Source: CAYPAV01 sp964408805 (GTDB lineage: Bacteria > Pseudomonadota > Alphaproteobacteria > UBA8366). Taken from it: 64,000 bases of DNA. Below are positions 26,961-35,293 of this stretch, piece by piece (position 1 is the stretch's first letter; each line of letters begins with the position of its first letter). Made by a program: the position numbers and the translations under genes. The DNA lies in assembly GCA_964408805.1 (NCBI GenBank), contig CAYPAV010000002.1, forward strand, positions 344,878 through 408,877, given 5' to 3'. Below the pieces are notes generated by a model that worked only from the letters and a program-made list of their open reading frames with translations, made no database searches and had not been told where the DNA came from.

Positions 26961-27374
26961 ATGGCTTATTGGTTGATGAAATCGGAACCCGGCACCTGGT
27001 CCTGGGATGATCAGGTCCGAGACGGTGTCGCCGAATGGGACGGCGTTCGGAACCATCAGGCCGCGAACAACATGAAGGCCATGGAAATCGGCGACAAGGC
27101 CTTTTTCTATCATTCCGTCAAGGAAAAGCGCGTGGTGGGAATCGTCGAGATCGTGAAGGAGTATTACCCCGACCCGACCGACGCTTCCGGCCGATTCGGC
27201 ATGGTCGACGTAAAGGCGCTCGAGCCGATGGCGAAGCCCGTCACGCTGGCGGATATCAAAGCCGAACCACGATTGTCGGAACTCGCCCTCGTCCGTCAAT
27301 CCCGCCTGTCGGTCACGCCGATCGACGATGACGCCTGGGATTTGATCTGCGCCATGGGCGAGACCCGGATTTGA
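26961..27374 (+). CDS. EVE domain-containing protein
   Basis: A 137-residue protein of the EVE/PUA-like family (human THYN1 relatives), which bind modified bases in DNA or RNA. The start MAYWLMKSEPGTWSWDDQ is the family signature, followed by WDGVRNHQAANNMKAMEIGDKAFFYHS and VGIVEIVKEYYPDPT. It lies in the usual place downstream of tsaD and gpsA, 64 bases after the gpsA stop. No catalytic role is expected. Its stop codon overlaps the TTG start of the next gene. Confidence 0.92.
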   Translation: MAYWLMKSEPGTWSWDDQVRDGVAEWDGVRNHQAANNMKAMEIGDKAFFYHSVKEKRVVGIVEIVKEYYPDPTDASGRFGMVDVKALEPMAKPVTLADIKAEPRLSELALVRQSRLSVTPIDDDAWDLICAMGETRI

Positions 27375-27736
27375 GTCTGTATCTCTGCCGCCTCACCGAC
27401 ATTCCCGACGGAGAAGGCAAGGGGTTCGAACTGAACGCCGCCGAAGGCGAGGAACTCGAAATATTTGTCGTCCGGCGGGGCGAGAAGGTGTTCGGCTACC
27501 TCAATTCCTGCCCTCACATCGGCACGCCGCTCAATTGGGAAGACGACAGGTTCATGACCATGGACAAATCCCAGATCCTTTGCGCCACCCACGGCGCGAC
27601 CTTCCGCATTGAGGATGGCCATTGCACGTCGGGACCCTGTACCGGGCTCACCCTGGGATCGGTGAAAATAAATTGCGGCGGCGGCGAAATTTCATTGTCC
27701 GCCGAGGCCTATTCCTCGGTCGTAAAAGTCTCGTAA
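27371..27736 (+). CDS. Rieske [2Fe-2S] domain protein
   Basis: A 121-residue free-standing Rieske ferredoxin-type protein. The cluster ligands are C47 and H49 (CPHIGTPLNW) and C71 and H74 (CATHGATF). It has no membrane anchor, so it is soluble and cytoplasmic, a candidate electron carrier for a ring-hydroxylating oxygenase or similar. The start is a TTG that shares bases with the TGA stop of the EVE gene (TTGA), implying translational coupling; no ATG exists before the first conserved residues. Its 3' end overlaps the convergent creatininase gene by 28 bases. No oxygenase alpha-subunit is encoded nearby. Confidence 0.85.
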   Translation: MSLYLCRLTDIPDGEGKGFELNAAEGEELEIFVVRRGEKVFGYLNSCPHIGTPLNWEDDRFMTMDKSQILCATHGATFRIEDGHCTSGPCTGLTLGSVKINCGGGEISLSAEAYSSVVKVS

Positions 27737-28476
27737 ACCTCGGTCAGCTCGGCGACCGCTATTTCGACCAGTCGCTCGCCGTCCTCGGCATTCGAGAGCG
27801 AGGGGTCCGAAGCCATGCGTCCGTCCGGGAAAAGCTTTCTATAGTCGTCCGGTCCCTGATAGGCGCGGGTCGCCTTGGCCGCGGGCTCCAGCGGGATATC
27901 CCGCTTTTGGTCCGGAAACGCATACCAGGTCACCGAGACCTCGGAAGGTGTTGCGTGAAAGCCCTCCCGGTCGCCATAGAGCTCCTTCCGCAAGGCCGTT
28001 GTCCGCTCTCCCATCCACCAATTCCGCAAAGTACAGCGAATGCTTGCCGAAGGCGCGTTCCGTCCGGGGGCCGATTCGGATGAAAGCTCCCCCAGTTCGT
28101 TCTGGATCTGGCTGAACGCGGTGTTGACCGGATGGGTGTTGCCGCCATGGCCGTTTATGAAGAAGAAGCGCTCGAATCCGTGGCGCGCCAGTGACATCAC
28201 GATATCGCGGACGACCAGGACCAACGTCGACGGCTGCAGCGTAATCGTCCCCGGAAAGGCCATGTGGTGTTGCGCCATTCCATAGGAGACCGTCGGCGCT
28301 ACCATCGTTTCCGTCACCTCGCCGACCCGGCGAGCGATAATTTCGGCGGTGAGCGCATCGGTGCCGATGAGCCCCGAGGGCCCATGCTGTTCCGTCGAGC
28401 CGGTCGGTATGATCGCGCCCCGCTTGGTCTTCAGATAGGTCTCTATCTCGGGCCAGGTGGCATGTTGCAGAAGCAC
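27709..28476 (-). CDS. Creatininase-family amidohydrolase
   Basis: Metal-dependent amidohydrolase of the creatininase/MftE/FAPy-deformylase group. Signatures: PTGSTEQHGP with the Glu-x-His metal pair, GTDALTAEI with its Asp ligand, YGMAQHHMAFPGTITL, and FINGHGGNTHPV. A GTG at 28476 preceded by GGAGGGGAGATCGAG is chosen as start rather than the upstream TTG, giving about 255 residues. The family opens cyclic amides or hydrolyses formamides, so creatinine itself is not assured. The gene is divergent from acsA (137 bases between starts). Together with hyuAB it suggests cyclic-amide use. Confidence 0.88.
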   Translation of the reverse strand: MLLQHATWPEIETYLKTKRGAIIPTGSTEQHGPSGLIGTDALTAEIIARRVGEVTETMVAPTVSYGMAQHHMAFPGTITLQPSTLVLVVRDIVMSLARHGFERFFFINGHGGNTHPVNTAFSQIQNELGELSSESAPGRNAPSASIRCTLRNWWMGERTTALRKELYGDREGFHATPSEVSVTWYAFPDQKRDIPLEPAAKATRAYQGPDDYRKLFPDGRMASDPSLSNAEDGERLVEIAVAELTEVYETFTTEE

Positions 28477-28612
28477 CTCGATCTCCCCTCCTCGTCCCGC
28501 CGCCAACTTGTCTCCGAGACAAAATCTGCCATTATTAGCGAAGGGTCAAACGCCGTGTCCTTCGCGGCTAAAAGAAGCTACGAGCTTTAACCTGTTGGGG
28601 AGCGAATCAATC

Positions 28613-30553
28613 ATGTCCGATCATAGTCTGTTTCCGGTTCCCGATTCGGTCGCGAAGGCGGCCTGGGTCGACAATGACGCTTACCTCGAAATGTACGGGG
28701 CTTCGATCGAGGATCCCGAAGGATTCTGGGCCGAGCAAGGCAAGCGAATCGATTGGTTCAAACCCTATACGAAGATCAAGGACGTCTCCTACGGCGAAGA
28801 CGATGTCCATGTAAAATGGTTCTACGACGGCGCATTGAACGCCGCCCATAATTGCCTGGATCGTCATTTGGCGACGCGCGGCGATCAGACCGCAATCATT
28901 TGGGAAGGCGACGATCCGGTGGACGACAAGACGTTCACCTACAAGGAACTTCACGAGCTCGTCTGTAAATTCGCGAACGGCTTGAAATCGCTCGGCACCA
29001 AGAAAGGGGACCGAATTACGATTTATCTGCCGATGATTCCCGAGATCGCCGTCGCCGTCTTGGCTTGCGCGCGCATCGGGGCCGTTCATTCAGTCGTCTT
29101 CGGCGGTTTTTCGCCGGATTCCCTCGGCGGCCGTATCCAAGATTGCGATTCCAACATCATCATCACGTCGGACGAAGGGATGCGCGGCGGCCGACCAATC
29201 CCCTTGAAAGCGAACACCGATGCGGCCTTGAAGAACTGCCCGACGATCGAGAAATGTGTTGTCGTCAATCGCACCGGTGCGGCCATCGACATGGTCGACG
29301 GTCGCGACGTCTGGTACGAGGATTTGATCGCCGAGGCGTCCGCCGATTGCCCCGCCGAGGAAATGGGCGCCGAGGATCCGCTATTCATCCTCTATACCTC
29401 GGGCTCGACCGGCAAGCCGAAGGGCGTGCTGCATACGACCGGCGGCTACATGGTCTATGCCTCGATGACCCATCAATACGTTTTCGACTACCATGATGGA
29501 GACATCTACTGGTGCACCGCCGATGTCGGCTGGGTGACTGGGCACAGTTATATCCTGTACGGTCCGCTCGCCAACGGCGCCACCACGGTCATGTTCGAAG
29601 GCGTGCCTAACTATCCCGATGCGAGCCGTCACTGGCAGGTCTGCGACAAGCATCAGATTAATATCTATTACACCGCGCCGACGGCGATTCGTGCCTTGAT
29701 GCGCGAGGGCAACGGACCGGTCGAAAAGACCAGCCGAAAATCCATCCGGCTCCTGGGATCGGTGGGCGAACCAATCAACCCTGAGGCCTGGCTTTGGTAC
29801 TATAACGTCGTCGGCGAGGGCCGTTGTCCCATCGTGGACACTTGGTGGCAGACGGAAACCGGTGGGATCCTGATCACGCCCTTGCCGGGCGCCACCGCGT
29901 TGAAGCCAGGATCAGCCACACGGCCCTTCTTCGGCATTAAGCCCGCTCTGGTGGATGCGGACGGCAATCTCCTGGACGGCGAAGCGTCGGGAAATCTCTG
30001 CATTCTCGATAGTTGGCCGGGTCAGATGCGGACGGTTTACGGCGACCACGCGCGCTTCATCGAAACCTATTTCAAGACCTATCCCGGGAAATATTTCACC
30101 GGCGACGGTTGCAGGCGCGATGAGGACGGATATTACTGGATCACGGGCCGGGTGGATGACGTGTTGAACGTCTCGGGCCATCGCATGGGAACGGCGGAGG
30201 TCGAATCCGCGCTCGTCGCCCATCCGAAGGTCGCCGAATCCGCTGTTGTCGGCTATCCCCACGATATCAAGGGACAGGGGATTTACGCCTATGTCACCTT
30301 GAATCTAGGTGAATCGCCGAGCGACGATCTGCGACAGGAACTGGTCCAATGGGTACGGAAGGAGATCGGGCCGATCGCGTCACCTGATTTAATCCAATGG
30401 GCGCCCGGCCTGCCGAAAACGCGGTCCGGCAAAATCATGCGGCGAATCCTGCGGAAGATCGCCGAGAACGATCACGGCAATCTCGGCGACACCTCGACGC
30501 TTGCGGAACCGGCGGTGGTCGAGGATCTGGTCGACAACCGAATGAACCGCTGA
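28613..30553 (+). CDS. acsA: Acetyl-CoA synthetase (AMP-forming)
   Basis: Activates acetate to acetyl-CoA through acetyl-AMP. The start at 28613 follows GGGGAG and yields 646 residues, the usual length. The AMP-binding core YTSGSTGKPKGVLH, WWQTETGGILITP, the hinge VDDVLNVSGHRMGTAEVE and the C-terminal PKTRSGKIMRRILR, whose lysine is the acetylation site in AcsA enzymes, are all present. It is monocistronic, with a stem-loop after the stop. A nearby acetylase or deacetylase gene is not seen. Confidence 0.97.
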   Translation: MSDHSLFPVPDSVAKAAWVDNDAYLEMYGASIEDPEGFWAEQGKRIDWFKPYTKIKDVSYGEDDVHVKWFYDGALNAAHNCLDRHLATRGDQTAIIWEGDDPVDDKTFTYKELHELVCKFANGLKSLGTKKGDRITIYLPMIPEIAVAVLACARIGAVHSVVFGGFSPDSLGGRIQDCDSNIIITSDEGMRGGRPIPLKANTDAALKNCPTIEKCVVVNRTGAAIDMVDGRDVWYEDLIAEASADCPAEEMGAEDPLFILYTSGSTGKPKGVLHTTGGYMVYASMTHQYVFDYHDGDIYWCTADVGWVTGHSYILYGPLANGATTVMFEGVPNYPDASRHWQVCDKHQINIYYTAPTAIRALMREGNGPVEKTSRKSIRLLGSVGEPINPEAWLWYYNVVGEGRCPIVDTWWQTETGGILITPLPGATALKPGSATRPFFGIKPALVDADGNLLDGEASGNLCILDSWPGQMRTVYGDHARFIETYFKTYPGKYFTGDGCRRDEDGYYWITGRVDDVLNVSGHRMGTAEVESALVAHPKVAESAVVGYPHDIKGQGIYAYVTLNLGESPSDDLRQELVQWVRKEIGPIASPDLIQWAPGLPKTRSGKIMRRILRKIAENDHGNLGDTSTLAEPAVVEDLVDNRMNR

Positions 30554-30579
30554 CGGACCCGCGATTTGGGATTGGCGAG

Positions 30580-30611
30580 ACGGGCGGATACAGATTCGCC
30601 CGTTTCCGTTT
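30580..30611 (+). terminator. Probable terminator after acsA
   Basis: A 7-bp stem ACGGGCG / CGCCCGT (30580-30586 and 30597-30603) with a 10-base loop, followed by TTCCGTTT, 27 bases past the acsA stop. Confidence 0.6.
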
Positions 30612-30645
30612 CGATGGGCGAAGGTCTGTTCCCACGGCCAACACG

Positions 30646-31109
30646 TCACTCCGTACACCAGGCTTCGCGTCGCCGACCGCTGTAAGGCCGCGCATGACCC
30701 TCGGAGACAAGCCGCTCGGCGACGTCGCGCCCGTCGACGGTCATCACCTTGGCGACGACGCGACCCGCATATTTTCCGTACTGCACGTCGAAAAGCCGGA
30801 CCGAGCCCTCGACGACGAGATCAGCCAAGGCGGCCCCGCTTCAACGGCCCGACGTCTTTCGGCCGTACACGAGCCGCGCAATTCGGGTGCGTCGATACCT
30901 TGAAGGCGGACCTTGATTTCAACCGCCGTTCCCAACCAGATCCGAGCCTTGACGACCAGCGTATCCCCATCGACGACATGCAGGACATCGGCGTCGTAGG
31001 GACCTCGTAGCACCTCGCGTCCAAGCCCAATGCCTACAAGCCCAACCGCGAGGAAAAACGCGGCTACTGTCACCGACGCGCCCCGTCTGCCCGACCAACG
31101 GTGCTTCAT
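30646..31109 (-). pseudogene. Thermonuclease (SNase)-family gene split by a frameshift
   Basis: Two overlapping frames together make one complete staphylococcal-nuclease-like protein. The first (from 31109) has a basic N-terminus, one hydrophobic export segment (residues about 12-30), then the SNase core ADVLHVVDGDTLVVKARIW and VRLQGIDAPELRGSC. It then leaves the family sequence at about residue 92. The second frame resumes exactly there with ADLVVEGSVRLFDVQYGKYAGRVVAKV and ends GHARPYSGRRREAWC. The switch falls at a run of four C residues on the plus strand (30834-30837); one extra base would restore the frame. It may be a real null allele, a phase-variable tract or a sequencing error. AT-rich DNA (31145-31215) upstream could hold the promoter. 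Confidence 0.75.
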
Positions 31110-31286
31110 ACGACAAACCCCGGAATCGAAGCGCCAAGCTCATTGCTACTACAGAGGGATAATTAAACACAAACCATCAATCAATAAAAGTAAATTAAAA
31201 ACAAACCATGAACATTTAGAAGCGAAGAAAGTGCTCAAACCTCAACTACCTGTCTGGAGTTGTTGATCGCCGAATAGCGGCCGATT

Positions 31287-31553
31287 TCAAAAGTCGATAC
31301 AGCGACCGCCTTTTTCCCAATCGCCGTAACGAGTGGGTTCGAGGCCCTTCGGGCCGCCGATTTCAACCGCGACCTCGCCGCGGGCCTCGGCCGTTTTCCG
31401 CCATTTGGCGCCGGCATCCTCGGCCTTCTTCTCTGCCGACCACTTCGCGTCGGCACCGCTCCCCTCGCGCGCTTCGGATGCGGGAGCGCTGGATTGCACC
31501 GGGGAATTTGCTTCCGTCGTCCCCTTCAAGGTGTCGGCGATACGTTTGAGCAT
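31287..31553 (-). CDS. DUF1674 protein (SDHAF4-like succinate dehydrogenase assembly factor)
   Basis: An 88-residue protein whose C-terminus, EIGGPKGLEPTRYGDWEKGG followed by RCIDF, is the defining DUF1674 motif. Mitochondrial members (SDHAF4/Sdh8) protect the flavoprotein subunit of succinate dehydrogenase during assembly. The first 60 residues are Ala/Glu/Lys-rich and likely flexible. The gene is divergent from rsmB with 75 bases between starts, an arrangement common in alphaproteobacteria. The ribosome site is weak, but the conserved tail leaves little doubt. Confidence 0.88.
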   Translation of the reverse strand: MLKRIADTLKGTTEANSPVQSSAPASEAREGSGADAKWSAEKKAEDAGAKWRKTAEARGEVAVEIGGPKGLEPTRYGDWEKGGRCIDF

Positions 31554-31628
31554 GGAGAAAACTATCGAGGATTTTTCCTACTTTCACAAGACTTGCGAAA
31601 TATTCGTCCGCCCCCTAAACCCCGCTAT

Positions 31629-32918
31629 ATGACACGCCAATCCGCCCCCTCCTCCAGATCGGTCGCCGTGAAGATCGTTGGCGCGATTTTGTCGGATAAG
31701 GTTTCATTAACCCAAGCGCTGCAACAGACCCTCGACCTCGACGCCCTGCAGCCGGCCGACCGTGCCTTCGCCCGACTGCTAGTTACGACAGTGTTGCGGC
31801 GTCTCGGTGAAATCGACGGCCTTCTGGCCCGGCGTCTCAAGAAACCGATCGCCGCGGACGCCGCCTCGGTTCACGATATCCTTCGTCTTGGCGTGGCTCA
31901 GTTGGTCTTCTTGAAGACGCCGCCACATGCAGCGGTCGACACGGCGGTCGACCTCGCCAAATCAACAGGCTTTGGCGGCTTTTCCGGATTGGTGAACGCG
32001 GTCTTGCGCCGGCTCTCGGATTCGACTCCACGAACCGGCGAAGAAGCCGCCCATATCAACACGCCGAAATGGCTCCGGCGGCGTTGGCGGAATGCCTACG
32101 GAATAACCGCCGCAAACGAAATCGCAATCGCCCATTTGAATGAGCCCCCGCTAGACATAACCGTCAAATCGGGAGGCCCGGACCTCGCCGAGGAACTTGA
32201 CGCGGCCCCGCTTCCAAACGGCAGCCTGCGGCGAAAATCAGCTTCGAACATCATCGACTTGCCGGGATTCAAGGCGGGCGACTGGTGGGTTCAGGATGCG
32301 GCCGCCTCCCTGCCGATTCGGCTTCTGGGCGCGCTCGACGGAAAGACCGTCATCGACCTCTGCGCCGCGCCCGGAGGGAAAACGGCGCAATTGGCGGATG
32401 CGGGCGCCAAGGTAATCGCAATCGACAACATTGAAAGCCGGATCGACCGGCTTCAAGAAAATCTCCAAAGGCTGAATTTCGATGTCGAGACCGTCTTGGC
32501 GGATACACTGACTTGGCGGCCGACCACGCAGGCCGAAGTCGTTCTGCTCGACGCGCCTTGCACGGCCACGGGGACGATCCGGCGCCATCCCGACATCCTA
32601 CACACGAAGACACTCGACGATATCCACCGACTGGCCGGATTGCAGACGCGACTTATTTCGGCCGCGGCGGAAATGGTGGCGCCGGGTGGCACATTGTTGT
32701 ACGTGACCTGCTCGCTCGAGCCGGAGGAGTGCGGGGTGATCGTGGACGGGTTCCTGGACCGGAACAAAGCGTTTTCGAGACATCGTATCGCGGCGAACGA
32801 AATATTCGACCAGCCCAATTTGATTTCCCGGCGGGGAGATCTTCGAACCCTCCCCTGCCACTGGTTCGACGCAAATGGGATGGACGGGTTTTACGCGGCC
32901 CGTCTGGTCAAGGCGTGA
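31629..32918 (+). CDS. rsmB: 16S rRNA m5C967 methyltransferase
   Basis: Methylates C967 of 16S rRNA using SAM. The ATG at 31629 gives 429 residues, the normal length. An N-terminal NusB-like RNA-binding domain (about 10-130) is followed by the Rossmann methyltransferase core with DLCAAPGGKTAQLADAGA, the two catalytic cysteines in DAPCTATGTIRRHPD and YVTCSLEPEEC, and a C-terminal LPCHWFDANGMDGFYAARL. It heads a plus-strand group with rpe and the heparinase-like gene (47- and 10-base gaps). Confidence 0.95.
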   Translation: MTRQSAPSSRSVAVKIVGAILSDKVSLTQALQQTLDLDALQPADRAFARLLVTTVLRRLGEIDGLLARRLKKPIAADAASVHDILRLGVAQLVFLKTPPHAAVDTAVDLAKSTGFGGFSGLVNAVLRRLSDSTPRTGEEAAHINTPKWLRRRWRNAYGITAANEIAIAHLNEPPLDITVKSGGPDLAEELDAAPLPNGSLRRKSASNIIDLPGFKAGDWWVQDAAASLPIRLLGALDGKTVIDLCAAPGGKTAQLADAGAKVIAIDNIESRIDRLQENLQRLNFDVETVLADTLTWRPTTQAEVVLLDAPCTATGTIRRHPDILHTKTLDDIHRLAGLQTRLISAAAEMVAPGGTLLYVTCSLEPEECGVIVDGFLDRNKAFSRHRIAANEIFDQPNLISRRGDLRTLPCHWFDANGMDGFYAARLVKA

Positions 32919-32964
32919 CCGATTGAGGCTTGCGCCTGATTCCGGAACGGACTAGGAAATTCGC

Positions 32965-33630
32965 ATGCAGCAAAGCGTTCGAATCGCTCCTTCCATCCTA
33001 TCGGCCGACTTCGCGAAATTAGGCGAGGAGGTTCGCGCCGTGGATGCCGCCGGGGCGGATTACATTCATGTAGATGTGATGGATGGGCATTTCGTCCCCA
33101 ACATTACGATCGGCCCCGCCGTGGTGGCTGCATTGCGGCCGCATAGCGATAGGACGTTCGACGTCCATCTGATGATCGCGCCCGTCGATCCCTATATCGA
33201 GGCCTTTGCCGCCGCGGGGGCGGATATCGTCACCTTCCATGCCGAGGCGGGTCCGCACGCGCATCGCACGATCCAGTTGATCAAGTCGCTGGACAAAAAG
33301 GCGGGCCTCTCGCTCAACCCGGGGACGCCGGCGAGTGTGATCGAACCGCTGCTCGATGAACTCGACCTGGTTCTAGTGATGACGGTCAATCCCGGGTACG
33401 GCGGACAGAAATTTATCGAGAACCAGCTTCCAAAGATCGAACGAATTCGAAAGCTGATCGATGCCTCGGGACGCGATATCAATCTCGAGGTAGATGGCGG
33501 CATCGATGAAACCACGGCACCGCGCGTCGTCGAAGCGGGTGCCGATGTGCTTGTGGCGGGAACCGCATCCTTCCGGGGCGGTCCTGAATGCTATGAAGAC
33601 AACATAAGACGGCTCCGCGTTTCGCCCTGA
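32965..33630 (+). CDS. rpe: Ribulose-phosphate 3-epimerase
   Basis: Interconverts ribulose-5-phosphate and xylulose-5-phosphate in the pentose phosphate pathway. A TIM-barrel enzyme of 221 residues: IAPSILSADFAKLGEEV, YIHVDVMDGHFVPNITIGP with metal and catalytic His/Asp residues, VHLMIAPVDPYI, VMTVNPGYGGQKFI and LEVDGGIDETTAP. Everything expected is present. It lies between rsmB and the heparinase-like gene. Confidence 0.97.
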   Translation: MQQSVRIAPSILSADFAKLGEEVRAVDAAGADYIHVDVMDGHFVPNITIGPAVVAALRPHSDRTFDVHLMIAPVDPYIEAFAAAGADIVTFHAEAGPHAHRTIQLIKSLDKKAGLSLNPGTPASVIEPLLDELDLVLVMTVNPGYGGQKFIENQLPKIERIRKLIDASGRDINLEVDGGIDETTAPRVVEAGADVLVAGTASFRGGPECYEDNIRRLRVSP

Positions 33631-33640
33631 GGACCGTTCA

Positions 33641-35293
33641 ATGACGCGCTTACCGGCGCCACTTTCAGGTGCTTCCAGAACCTTGGCGCGACGACTGCTT
33701 CGGCCTCTGTTCCACACGCGCGTCTACGACCTAACTCTCTTCCGCCGAACCCCGAAGAGCCTTCGCTTGACGCCGCCCGATCCCTGGCCAGGCGATCCCG
33801 GCCGCGCCGAAGGCATCCTCGGGGGGCGCTTCGACCTCGGTTTCGACCGCACCGTCGCATCCGTCGACCCTTGGGCCCTCGAACCCGAAAGCACCGTTTT
33901 CGCAGCCGCGCTTCATGAATTTTCCTGGCTTGGAGATCTCGCTCAGCTGGACGACAAGGAAGCCGCCCGGCGGCGGGCACGGACCATCATCGAGGATTGG
34001 TTGGCGCGTCATTCGAGATGGACGCCGTTGGCCTGGCGCGCCGACGTCACGGGACGCCGGATCGTCGCGTGGTTGACGCATTATGACGGATTGCTGGCGC
34101 CCTCGGGAGAAATATTCAGGCGCGTTGTCCTGCGAAGCCTCGCGCGCCAATGGGTTCATCTTCGTCGGGTCGCGCGGCTGGAGACCGACGGCGCCCGGCG
34201 CATCGCCGCCATCAAGGGTTGGATCTACGGCGCGGCCTGCATGCCAGACGGTAACAGCGAGTTGAACCAGGCATTGGCGGCGCTCCGGGAGCAGCTCGAC
34301 GCTCAAATCCACGAAGACGGCGGTCATGTCGCCCGATCGCCCATCGTTCAGCAAACGGTGCTCCGCGACTTGATCGACATTCGAGCGACACTTCACGACG
34401 GTCAATTCGATGCGCCGGAAGCCCTGACGAATTCGATCGACCGAATGGCGGCCATGTTGCGCCTTTATCGCCATAAGGACGGCGGTTTCGCCGCCTTCAA
34501 CGGTAGCGGTGAAGGCGATGTGAGCGAGATCGAAGCAACTCTCGCCGGATCCGGCATTCGCGGCGTTTCACCTAAGAGCGCGCCGCAGACCAACTTCGAG
34601 CGGCTATCCCACGGTCGCCTGCTCGTCATTACCGATACCGGCTCACCCGCTCCGCCCCGATTCGACGACGGGGCCCATGCGGGCACCTTCAGTTTCGAGA
34701 TGAGTGTCGAGCGCAATCGGATGATCGTGAATTGCGGCGGTGCGGCCGCCGATCACGAGTCATGGCGCGAGGTTCAGCGCGCGACGGCGGCGCATTCCAC
34801 CCTTTCGGTCGCCGATACCAATTCAAGCGAAGTCGTGGAAGGCGGTGGGATTGGCCGTCGGCCCGTCACGCTTCGCCATCGTCGGGAGGACAACGACGAT
34901 GCGACAAAGGTCATCATGGTCCATGACGGCTATCGCCCGGCCTTCGGGCTTGTCCATCGCCGCCGTCTCATGCTCTCCCAGAAGGCGGAACGGCTGGAGG
35001 GTGAGGATCGGCTGAAGGGCCCGGCCGGCCAGGTATTTTCGATCCGGTTTCATCTCCATCCGAATATTACCGCATCGATCGTACAGGCGGGCTCGGCGGC
35101 TCTCTTGAAGCTGCCGCGGGGCGAGGGCTGGCGTTTCGATATCTCCGGCGGCGAGCTTCGCTTGGCGGACAGCATATACCTCGGTGGCGGCACGCCGAAG
35201 CGGACAAGACAGATCGTCATCGACGCCACCACGGAGGAAATGGACACGGTCGTCCGTTGGAATTTTCACCCGGAATCCGATGACTCCGGCTAG
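33641..35293 (+). CDS. Heparinase II/III-family protein
   Basis: A 550-residue protein of the alphaproteobacterial heparinase II/III-like group that is regularly found with rsmB, rpe and purH. The N-terminal two-thirds is an alpha-toroid domain (WTPLAWRADVTGRRIVAWLTHY, GHVARSPIVQQTVLRDLIDIRATL), the rest a beta-sandwich (AGTFSFEMSVERNRMIVNCGG, HDGYRPAFGLVHRRRLMLS). No signal peptide is visible, which is usual for this clade and odd for a lyase, so a cytoplasmic or other role is possible. It begins 10 bases after rpe. Its 3' end overlaps the convergent nucleotide-sugar dehydrogenase by 4 bases; normally purH would follow. Confidence 0.88.
   Translation: MTRLPAPLSGASRTLARRLLRPLFHTRVYDLTLFRRTPKSLRLTPPDPWPGDPGRAEGILGGRFDLGFDRTVASVDPWALEPESTVFAAALHEFSWLGDLAQLDDKEAARRRARTIIEDWLARHSRWTPLAWRADVTGRRIVAWLTHYDGLLAPSGEIFRRVVLRSLARQWVHLRRVARLETDGARRIAAIKGWIYGAACMPDGNSELNQALAALREQLDAQIHEDGGHVARSPIVQQTVLRDLIDIRATLHDGQFDAPEALTNSIDRMAAMLRLYRHKDGGFAAFNGSGEGDVSEIEATLAGSGIRGVSPKSAPQTNFERLSHGRLLVITDTGSPAPPRFDDGAHAGTFSFEMSVERNRMIVNCGGAAADHESWREVQRATAAHSTLSVADTNSSEVVEGGGIGRRPVTLRHRREDNDDATKVIMVHDGYRPAFGLVHRRRLMLSQKAERLEGEDRLKGPAGQVFSIRFHLHPNITASIVQAGSAALLKLPRGEGWRFDISGGELRLADSIYLGGGTPKRTRQIVIDATTEEMDTVVRWNFHPESDDSG

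Noticed and set aside
27371..28476. Rieske and creatininase genes as one operon
   Set aside because: They lie on opposite strands and converge.
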